This document shows, one piece after another, positions 43,976 through 53,200 of a DNA stretch of 64,000 bases. A program made the translations under genes and the position numbers. The notes beneath the pieces are model-generated. The model was not told the DNA's origin. It saw only the letters and a program-made list of their open reading frames with translations, and did not search any database. Where the stretch lies: the NCBI GenBank assembly GCA_951812725.1, contig OX638330.1, positions 1 to 64,000 on the forward strand, written 5' to 3'. Every line of letters starts with the position of its first letter. The stretch's first letter is position 1. The DNA comes from an uncultured Caldilineaceae bacterium (lineage in GTDB: Bacteria > Chloroflexota > Anaerolineae > Caldilineales > Caldilineaceae).

Positions 43976-44264
43976 ATGGCAGCGCAAAGTAGACAGAGGA
44001 TAGTGGTGCTGGTCGTGGCGGTCGTGCTGATGGGAAAATGAGACAGTCGAGATTGTCGTCCGGTCGGCTATGGTTGACCCCTTCCTCATAATCCACTATC
44101 CGGGAGGGCGGAGTGTAAGCAATGATGATAGCGGCGGCGGTCTGTTCGGAAATGATGCCAGGATCGTCTACCGTGCGCCCCATTCGGGAACCTTCTTCGT
44201 GGTCGTGAGAGACGCCAGTGGTGACGCGCCAGGCGGGTACATCATCTCTGTAAACCGGAACTAG
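43976..44264 (+). pseudogene. Remnant of a secreted protein with PPC-like domain
   Basis: A perfect AAGGAGGAGATC ribosome binding site precedes ATG 43976 and a 21-residue signal-peptide-like start (RQRIVVLVVAVVLMG), which stops at TGA 44039-44041. In the +1 frame, from 44040, follows ETVEIVVRSAMVDPFLII, then DARIVYRAPHSGTFFVVV and GGYIISVNRN. This matches the end of the HtrA-like protein at 30513 (QTVEILAQS..., LVIRAPITARYYLIV, GGYILTV). The protease part is missing. Probably an internal deletion that left start and end out of frame. Confidence 0.65.
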
Positions 44265-44315
44265 ACAACGACTACGCCGCCGCCATTCTGAATTCCTGTT
44301 CCAACTGTCAATGGA

Positions 44316-44355
44316 ACGAGCGGATAGTGGTGTCCTCTTACCGCTATCCGCTCGT
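44316..44355 (+). terminator. Hairpin after the PPC remnant
   Basis: ACGAGCGGATAG (44316-44327) pairs perfectly with CTATCCGCTCGT (44344-44355), 12-bp stem, 16-nt loop. Confidence 0.5.
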
Positions 44356-44382
44356 CATCTGCCACTGAGAAAGGCAAGCTGT

Positions 44383-44610
44383 TTGAACAACATCGGCCGC
44401 GGTAGCCTGCGCAACGACAGCGTCACGCCGCAGTCCCGGCTGGCCGCCCGCCTGCGGGAACGGGGCGTTGCGCCCATCGCCGAGGCCGGCTTCCTCAACG
44501 ATAGCCGCCCGACCCTCGCCGCATCCGTCGCGAAATCTATGAGCGCCGGCGCAACCTCTGTCACCGTACAGCCCTGCTTTCTGATCGCCGCCCTCAAACG
44601 CGAGGGAACG
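44383..44610 (+). pseudogene. CbiX-like chelatase fragment
   Basis: The frame reads IGRGSLRND, RLAARLRERGVAPIAEAGFL, RPTLAASVAKSMSAGATSVTVQPCFL. This resembles the N-terminal half of sirohydrochlorin chelatases of the CbiX type (GHGS..., LxxRLRER...ExxFL, P...GAxxVxVxPxFL). The His of GHGS is Arg here and the second half with the other metal-binding His is missing. Probably a decayed fragment. Confidence 0.4.
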
Positions 44611-44773
44611 CTGTGGTCCACCCGGGAAAAGGAGGCGCTTCGTGAAAGGCAAATCTTTTGAGCAGGCAAACTGCGAAGACGGACACATCCGGACAGAAAC
44701 GGACGACCGCAAAAGAGTTCGAAACGGTTGGATGGTATGGGACTGCTGCACCAGACGTGGTCTCCAGCGCCAA

Positions 44774-46900
44774 ATGCGGACACAGACAACTCTTGACAGC
44801 TGTCGTTATGCCTCCCCCCCAAGATTGGCTGTAACCGTCCTGGCGCTCTGTATCGCCTTCACCATGGCCGCCGCGCCCTCCGCGGGCGTCGCTACGGACA
44901 GAGACGTGTTGGTCGCGCTCTACCAGGCCGCGAACGGCGCCAACTGGAAAAACAACGCCAACTGGCTGAGCGACGCGCCGCTCGCTACCTGGCACGGCGT
45001 CACAACAGATGATAGCGGCCGCGTGATTGCATTGGACCTTTCCGAGAACGGGTTGAGCGGTGCGATTCCGCCCGAACTGGGCAACCTTACTAACCTGACA
45101 GCGCTGAACCTCTATCCCAACGATTTGAGTGGTGACATACCGTCCGAGTTGGGCAACCTCACCAACCTGGAATTCCTGGATCTCGCAGGCAACCGGTTGA
45201 GCGGAACGATCCCATCAGAGTTGGGCAACCTCACCAATCTGAGACAGCTGTCCCTTGCAGGCAACGATTTGAGCGGCGTGATCCCGCCGGGGTTGGGCCA
45301 GCTCACCAACCTGAAGTGGTTGTACCTTCATGAGAACGATTTGAGTGGAACGATCCCATCAGAGTTGGGCCAGCTTACCAGCCTGGAATCGCTGGGTCTC
45401 TGGAACAACGATTTGAGCGGCGCGATCCCGCCGGGGTTGGGCCAGCTCACCAACCTGAGACTTCTGGACCTTTCAGGCAACCGGTTGAGCGGAACAATCC
45501 CATCAGAGTTGGGCCAGCTTACCGAGCTGAAAGTGTTGTACCTCTCAGAGAACGCGTTGAGTGGATGCGTACCCGAACTGTGGCGGAATGTAGAAGAAAA
45601 TGACTTGGCCCAGCTTGGTCTGCCGTTTTGCAGCGCAGCCACGGACAGGGAGGCGTTGGTCGCGCTCTACCAGGCCACGCACGGCGCCAACTGGGAGAAC
45701 AACGCCAACTGGCTGAGCGCCGCGCCGCTCGACACTTGGCGCGGCGTCACCACCGGCGAGAACGGTCGCGTGATCGCACTGGACCTCTCAGAGAACCGGG
45801 TAAGTGGCGAGATCCCGCCAGAACTGGGCCAGCTCACCAACCTGACATGGCTGAACCTCGATTCGAATCAGTTGAACGGTTCGATTCCGTCCGAACTGGG
45901 CAACCTCAACAACCTGGAATTTCTGATTCTCGGGGACAACCAGTTGAGCGGGGATATTCCGTCCGCACTGGGCCAGCTCACCAACCTGACATGGCTGGAC
46001 CTCGCAGGCAACGAGTTGCGTGGATGTGTGCCCGAAATCTGGCGCAATGTAGAAAAAAATGACCTGCAGAGCCTTGGCCTGCCGTTTTGCGTTGCGCCGT
46101 CTCCGACCTCCACGGCGCCTACAGCCAAGACGACTCCTGCGGCCGAAGAGATCACGTTGAACACCCCCGTCGAAATGCCTCGTGCAATGCTTTTCGCCGC
46201 ATATGCCTGGCCCGTGGGGACAGCCATAGACGAGATATTGGTAAGCTTCACTGTTGACAACGACGTTGAACTTGGCGGCAATCATGGTCTCTACTTCATC
46301 GCTTGCACCGCGTTCTCCATCGCCGGAGACGGCGCTTATTTCGGGCTGCAGACGGACGTCAACGATCCCGCCAGAGGCAACTTGGGCAAAGGCGCTATAT
46401 TCTCGCGCTGGTACGAAAACGACGAGACAGCCGCAGTCCGGCTCGCGGACACCAGGGTTCCCGAACGCGGCTGGACGGAATCGGGCGATTACGAAGGCAA
46501 CTTCGTTAGCGTCAGGGGCAGGTTCCAGTGGGGCGCCGGCGACTATACACTCAAAGTCGCCGCACAAGAAGCCGACAACGTAGGCCAGTGGTACGGCCTG
46601 TGGGTTATCGACGGCAGCGGCAAGGAGACGTGGATTGGATCTTTGCGGTTCTCACCCGGGGCCAGGATTGACCCTGTCTGCTATTCGACCGTCGACGTCT
46701 ATGGTGGCCCGCCGCTCAAACCGGCCAATCTCCCGTACTGGAAGGTCTCGGTGAATCCGCCAACGGGAAACGGTATACCCGCTGCCCTTGTGGATACCTG
46801 GTATCCGCAGAACGTCGAGAGCCTGAGGAACGCTCTGATAACGGTCAATGGAGCACGCGTCACCTTCGAAGTGGGGTTGGACTACATCGCTCACGAATGA
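44774..46900 (+). CDS. Secreted LRR protein with DUF3472-like C-terminal domain
   Basis: 708 residues from ATG 44774; upstream in-frame GTG/ATG codons exist and none has a clear ribosome binding site. The signal peptide core (LAVTVLALCIAFTMAAAPSAG) is followed by two modules, each an N-cap (ATDRDVLVALYQAANGANW...NWLSDAPL), 24-residue plant-type LRRs (LSGxIPxELGxLTNLxxLxLxxN; about eight, then about four) and a C-cap (GCVPE...W, DL...LGLPFC). A beta-sandwich-like domain of about 250 residues follows, with GLYFIACTAFSIAGDGAYFGLQ and KGAIFSRW, recalling DUF3472. Its function is unknown. The LRRs probably mediate protein or glycan binding outside the cell. The modules belong to the same family as the three larger LRR genes downstream. 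Confidence 0.75.
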   Translation: MRTQTTLDSCRYASPPRLAVTVLALCIAFTMAAAPSAGVATDRDVLVALYQAANGANWKNNANWLSDAPLATWHGVTTDDSGRVIALDLSENGLSGAIPPELGNLTNLTALNLYPNDLSGDIPSELGNLTNLEFLDLAGNRLSGTIPSELGNLTNLRQLSLAGNDLSGVIPPGLGQLTNLKWLYLHENDLSGTIPSELGQLTSLESLGLWNNDLSGAIPPGLGQLTNLRLLDLSGNRLSGTIPSELGQLTELKVLYLSENALSGCVPELWRNVEENDLAQLGLPFCSAATDREALVALYQATHGANWENNANWLSAAPLDTWRGVTTGENGRVIALDLSENRVSGEIPPELGQLTNLTWLNLDSNQLNGSIPSELGNLNNLEFLILGDNQLSGDIPSALGQLTNLTWLDLAGNELRGCVPEIWRNVEKNDLQSLGLPFCVAPSPTSTAPTAKTTPAAEEITLNTPVEMPRAMLFAAYAWPVGTAIDEILVSFTVDNDVELGGNHGLYFIACTAFSIAGDGAYFGLQTDVNDPARGNLGKGAIFSRWYENDETAAVRLADTRVPERGWTESGDYEGNFVSVRGRFQWGAGDYTLKVAAQEADNVGQWYGLWVIDGSGKETWIGSLRFSPGARIDPVCYSTVDVYGGPPLKPANLPYWKVSVNPPTGNGIPAALVDTWYPQNVESLRNALITVNGARVTFEVGLDYIAHE

Positions 46901-46934
46901 ACGCCTGCTTAAAGCGAGCCCGACTCTCCTCTCG

Positions 46935-47228
46935 TCTCTGAGACGGCTGTATCTCTCAGGCAACCAGTTGAGCGGATGCGTCCCTGCGACTTTGCGAAAT
47001 GTCCAGACCAATGACCTGAACCAACTTGGTCTGCCGTTTTGCGTCAAACTCACAGCGCCGACGCTGACAGCCACCCCTAGCACCAGCCAGATCACACTCA
47101 TGTGGGAGGCGGTGGAAGGTACGGCCGGCTACGAGCTGTTGGCGTGGTGGGACAGCGGCGTGGGCTCGAAAAGCGGCTGGCAACGCACTGGGTGCAACCA
47201 AAATATGCCAGGCTCCGGTCTATCATGA
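46935..47228 (+). pseudogene. Remnant of an LRR-FnIII protein
   Basis: A last LRR (RRLYLSGNQLSG), a C-cap (CVPATLRNVQTNDLNQLGLPFC) and the first half of an FnIII domain (ITLMWEAVEGTAGYELLAWWDS) are in frame, then the similarity stops. There is no start signal. It shows that an LRR-FnIII combination once existed here. Confidence 0.65.
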
Positions 47229-47255
47229 AGCGTCTGTTAAGAAAGGCAGGGTCGA
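47205..47255 (+). promoter_or_regulatory. Conserved leader of the large LRR genes, copy 1
   Basis: GGCTCCGGTCTAT...GAAGCG...AGAAAGGCAGGGTCGA directly before ATG. It is nearly identical before the starts at 54296 and 59049. AGAAAGG with GCAGGG is the likely ribosome binding region. Confidence 0.6.
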
Positions 47256-50200
47256 ATGATGCGACAGAAAATTATTGGCAATCGTCGTTACGTCCTCCTC
47301 GCAATCCTACTGGCTGTAGCCGTACCGGCCCTGTGGGTCACGTACATACGGGTTGCGGCGCCCAGCCCTCCCCCCGTTCCCACAGCTACAGATGTGGCGC
47401 CATTTCCGGCCGCCGCGGACAGGGAGGCGCTGGTGGCGCTCTACCGGGCTACGGACGGTGCCGGTTGGCGGGACAGCGCCAACTGGCTGAGCGACGCGCC
47501 GCTCGACACCTGGCAAGGTGTCACCACCGACGCGAGCGGTCGCGTTATCGGACTGGACCTCGCAGAGAACTGGATAACTGGGGCGATCCCGCCCGCACTG
47601 GGCAATCTCACCAACCTGACGCGGCTGGATCTCCGGCGCAACCGGTTGAGCGGTTCGATTCCATCCGCACTGGTCCAGCTCGCCAACCTGACACGGCTGG
47701 ACCTCTCATGGAACCGGTTGCGCGGTTCGATTCCGGCCGAGTTGGGCCAGCTCATCAACCTGGAATTGCTGAACCTCAGGGGCAATCAGTTGAGCGGGGA
47801 GATTCCGTCCGAACTGGGCAATCTCACCAACCTGACACATCTGTACCTTGGAGGCAACGAGTTGCGGGGCTGCGTACCCGCAGTCTGGCGCAATGTAGCG
47901 GGATATGGCTTGGGCAGCCTGGGTCTGCCGTTCTGCGACGCGTCATCTGCGACCGATACCGCGGACAGGGCTGCGCTGGTTGCGGTCTACCAGGCCACCG
48001 ACGGCGACAACTGGCGCAACAAAGCCAACTGGCTGAGCTTCAAGCCCCTCGGAGAATGGTACGGCGTTACCACCGACGAGAGCGGTCGCGTGATCGCGCT
48101 GGTACTGTCAGAGAACGGTTTAGCTGGGGTGATCCCGTCCGAACTGGGCCACCTCGCCAACCTGACAGCGCTGAACCTCAGGTCCAACGAGTTGAGCGGA
48201 CCGATTCCATCATGGTTGGACAATCTCACCAACCTGGAAAAGTTGTATCTCTCAGACAACGAGTTGAGCGGGGAGATTCCGTCCGAACTGGGCAAGCTCA
48301 CCAACCTGACAGTGCTGCACCTCTGGGGAAACCAGTTAAGCGGTTCGATCCCGTCCGAACTGGGCAACCTCAACAACCTGACACGGCTGGACCTCGGGTA
48401 CAACCAGATGAGCGGTTCGATCCCATCCGAACTGGGCAACCTTACCAACCTGACACATCTGTACCTCGCAGGCAACCAGTTGACTGGCTGCGTGCCCGAA
48501 AGTTTGCGAAATGGAGCCAGCAATGACTTGGCCAACCTGGGTCTGCCGCTCTGCGGGGATATGGAGGCGCTGTTCAAGTTCTACCAGGCCACCGACGGCG
48601 CCAACTGGCTTTACAGTGGCAACTGGCTGAGCTTCGAGCCTCTCGATGCATGGCACGGTGTCACCACCGACGCGAGCGGCCGCGTGATCGGACTGGACCT
48701 CTCCGAGAACGATTTGAGCGGTACGATACCGCCCGAGCTGGGCAACCTCGCCAACCTGGAAGTGCTGCGCCTTTTCAACAACGATTTGAGCGGTACGATA
48801 CCGCCCGAACTGGGCAACCTCGCCAACCTGGAAGTGCTGCGCCTCTTCAACAACGAGTTGAGCGGGGAGATTCCAGCCGAACTGGGCAACCTCGCCAATC
48901 TGACACGGCTCGACCTCGACGACAACCGGTTGAGCGGTTCGATACCGCCCCAACTGGGCAAGCTCAACAACCTGGCATGGCTGGACCTCTACAGCAACGA
49001 GTTAAGCGGTTCAATTCCGTCCGAACTGGGCAAGCTCACCAACCTGGAAGTGCTGCGCCTCGCAGCCAACCGGTTGCGCGGTTCGATTCCGCCCGAACTG
49101 GGCAACCTCGCCAACCTGACATGGCTGAACCTCTACTCGAACCAGCTGAGCGGTGCGATTCCGTCCGAACTGGGCAAGCTCACCAACCTGGTATTTCTGT
49201 GGCTCGACAACAACCAGCTGCGTGGCTGCGTGGCCGGGGCACTCTGGCGCAATGTAGCCGGACATGACCTGGACAGCCTGGGGTTGCCGTTCTGCGCCGC
49301 GCCCTCCGCGACCGAAATCACGGATAGGGAGGCGCTGGTCGTGCTCTACCACGCCACGAACGGCGCCAACTGGCTGAGGAGCGCCAACTGGCTGAGCGAC
49401 GCGCCGCTCGACACCTGGCACGGCGTCACCACCGACGAGAGCGGTCGCGTGATCGCACTGAATCTCACAGAGAACCGGTTGAGCGGTACGATTCCGGCCG
49501 CACTGGGCCGCCTCGCCAACCTGACGGCGCTGTCCCTCGCAGGCAACCAGTTGCGTGGCTGCGTGCCCGCAGTCTGGCGCAATGTAGCGGCACATGACCT
49601 GGACAGCCTGGGTTTGCCGTTCTGCGTCGCGCCATCTGCAACAGACGCCGCCGCGGCCGCCGCCGACAGAGATGTGTTGGTCGCGCTCTACCAGGCTACG
49701 GACGGCGCCAACTGGCTGAACAGCGCCAACTGGCTGAGCGACGCGCCGCTCGACACCTGGCACGGCGTCACCACCGACGAGAGCGGTCGCGTGATCGCAC
49801 TGAACCTTTCAGGCAACGAGTTGAGCGGGACGATTCCGTCCGCACTGGGCAACCTCACCAACCTGATACGGCTGGACCTCGCAGTCAACCGGTTGCGCGG
49901 TTCGATTCCGTCCGAACTGGGCGACCTCGCCAACCTGACAGTGCTGCACCTCGCAGGCAACCAGTTGAGTGGGGCGGTCCTGTCCGAACTGGGCAACCTC
50001 AACAACCTGAGAGCGCTGCTCCTCGGGGGCAATCAGTTGAGTGGTGGGGTCCCGTCCGCACTGGGCAACCTCGACAACCTGACAGTGCTGAACCTCAGGG
50101 ACAACCGGTTGAGCGGCGAGATTCCGTCTGAATCGGGCAAGCTCAACAACCTGGCAGTGCTGCACCTTGCAGGCAACGAGTTGAGCGGGGAGATTCCGTC

Positions 50201-53200
50201 CGAGCTGGGCCGCCTCAACAACCTGACATGGCTGACCCTCGATGGCAACCGGTTGCGCGGCTGCGTGCCCGCAGCCTGGCAAAATGTAGCCGAACATGAC
50301 CTGGGCAGCCTGGGTCTGCCGTTCTGCGTTGCGCCCTCGGCGACCGATACCACGGACAGAGATGTGTTGGTCGCGCTCTACTGGGCTACGAACGGCGCCA
50401 GTTGGCTGAACAGCGCCTTCTGGCTGAGCGACGCGCCGCTCAATTCCTGGCACGGCGTCACCACCGACGACAGCGGCCGCGTAACCGCACTGGCGCTTTC
50501 AGAGAACAGGTTGCGCGGTTCGATACCGGCCGACCTGGGCAAGCTCACTAACCTGACAGCGCTGCGCCTCTACAACAACCAGTTAAGCGGCGAGATACCG
50601 ACCGAACTGGGCAACCTCGCCAACCTGACAGTGCTGGACCTCTGGGGCAACCAGTTAAGCGGTTCGATTCCATCCGAACTGGGCAAGCTCACCTACCTGA
50701 CCGAGTTGGAGATCTCAGGCAACGAGTTGAGCGGTTCGATTCCATCCGAACTGGGCAAGCTCACCTACCTGACCGAGTTGGAGATCTCAGGCAACGAGTT
50801 GAGCGGGGAGATTCCGTCCGCACTGGGCAACCTCACCAACCTGACAACGCTGGACCTCTCGCGCAACCAGTTGAGCGGGGAGATTCCGACCGAACTGGGC
50901 AACCTCACCAGCCTGACATGGCTGAGTCTCCGGGACAACCAGTTGAGCGGGGAGATTCCGACCGAACTGGGCAATCTCACCAACCTGACAGCGTTGGACC
51001 TTGCAGCCAACCAGTTGAGCGGTACGATACCGTCCGAACTGGGCAACCTCACCAACCTGACATGGCTGGAGCTTGACGACAACCAGTTGACTGGCGCGTT
51101 ACCGTCAGAGTTGGGCAACCTCACCAACCTGAGAACGCTGTACCTTGCATCCAACCAGTTGAGCGGATGCGTACCCGACGAAATCTGGCGAAATGTGGCA
51201 AGTGACTGGGGATCCCTGGATCTGCCGACCTGCGCCGCGCCATCGACGACTGGCGTTGCCGCGGACAGGGAGGTATTGGTCGCGTTCTACAAGGCCACGA
51301 ACGAACTCTTTAAGTTCGGCGGCAGCTCCTACAACTGGCTGAGCGCCGCGCCGCTCGATACCTGGAGCGGCGTCACCACCGACGAGAGCGGTCGCGTGGT
51401 CGCATTGGAATTCTCCGGGTTGAGCGGTTCGATTCCGCCGGAACTGGGCAAGCTCACCAACCTGACACGGCTGTCCCTCACATCCGACCGGTCGTGGACC
51501 CACGGCCGGTTGAGCGGTTCGATTCCGTCGGAACTGGGCAAGCTCGCCCACCTGACAGAGTTGAACCTCGCAGGCAACGACTTGAGCGGCGCGATTCCGG
51601 CCGAGTTGGGTAACCTCACCGACCTGACACGACTCGACCTCAGGGGCCACCAGTTGAGCGGGGAGATTCCCCTCGAACTGGGCAAGCTCACCAACCTGAC
51701 AGCGCTGGACCTTGCAGCCAACCAGTTGAGTGGGGAGATTCCGGCCGAACTGGGCAACCTCGTCAACCTGACAGAGCTGTCCCTCGCAGGCAACAGCTTG
51801 AGCGGGGCGATTCCGTCGGAACTGGGCCGCCTCGTCAACCTGACAGAGCTGTCCCTCGCAGGCAACAGCTTGAGCGGGGCGATCCCATCCGAACTGGGCA
51901 ACCTCACGTACCTGACAGGGCTGGACCTTGCAGCCAACCGGTTGAGCGGGGAGATTCCGGCCGAACTGGGCAAGCTCAGCAACCTGTCAGGGCTGGATCT
52001 CTCGGACAACCAGTTGAGCGGTTCGATTCCGGCCGAACTGGGCAAGCTCACCAACCTGACAGGGTTGTCCCTTTGGGGCAACCGGTTGGGCAGGGAGATT
52101 CCAGCTGAGCTGGGCAACCTTACCAACCTGACAGAACTGGACCTCTCCTCAAACCGGTTGAGCGGTTCGATCCCGTCCGCACTGGGCAATCTCACCAACC
52201 TGACAGAACTGGACCTCTCCTCGAACCAGGTGAGCGGTTCGATCCCGTCCGAACTGAGCAATCTCACCAACCTGAGGCGGCTGGACTTCTGGGGCAACGA
52301 CTTGAGTGGTTCGATTCCGGCCGAGCTGGGTCGCCTCACCAACCTGACAGTGCTGTCCCTCAGGGGCAACGACTTGAGCGGCGCGATTCCGGCCGAGTTG
52401 GGTAACCTCACCGACCTGACACGACTCGACCTCAGGGGCCACCAGTTGAGCGGGGAGATTCCGTCCGAACTGGGCAAGCTCACCAACCTGACTGCGCTGG
52501 ACCTTGCAGCCAACCGGTTGAGTGGGGAGATTCCGGCCGAATTGGGCCACCTCACCAATCTGACACGTCTGGAGCTCGCAGGCAACCAGTTGCGCGGCTG
52601 CGTGCCCGAAGAGGTCTGGCGCAATGTAGCAAATGACTGGCGTGCCCTGGATCTGCCGTTTTGCGGCGCGCCATCTGCGGTAGCCCCCGCGGACAGGGAG
52701 ACGCTGGTCGTGCTCTACCAGGCTACGGACGGGGCCAACTGGCGCACCAGCGCCAACTGGCTGAGCGCCGCGCCGCTCGGTATCTGGCATGGTGTCGCCA
52801 CCGACGAGAGCGGCCGCGTGATCGGACTGGACCTCAGGTTCAACCGTTTGCGCGGTACGATTCCGTCCGAGTTGAGCAAGCTCACCAACCTGACACGGCT
52901 GGACCTCTGGGGCAACCAGTTGCGCGGTACGATTCCGTCCGAGTTGGGAAAGCTCACCAACCTGACACGGCTGGACCTCTGGGGCAACCGGCTGAGCGGT
53001 TCGATCCCGTCGGAACTGGGCCACCTCACCAACTTGATACGACTGGACCTCTCAGGCAACGAGTTGCGTGGATGCGTGCCCGAGGCAGTCTGGCGCAATG
53101 TAGCGACAAACGACTTGGGCGGCCTGGGTCTGCCCTTCTGCGGCGCGCCATCTGCGCCAGGGATCGCCACGGCCGTCGCCGCGGACAGGGAGGCGCTGGT

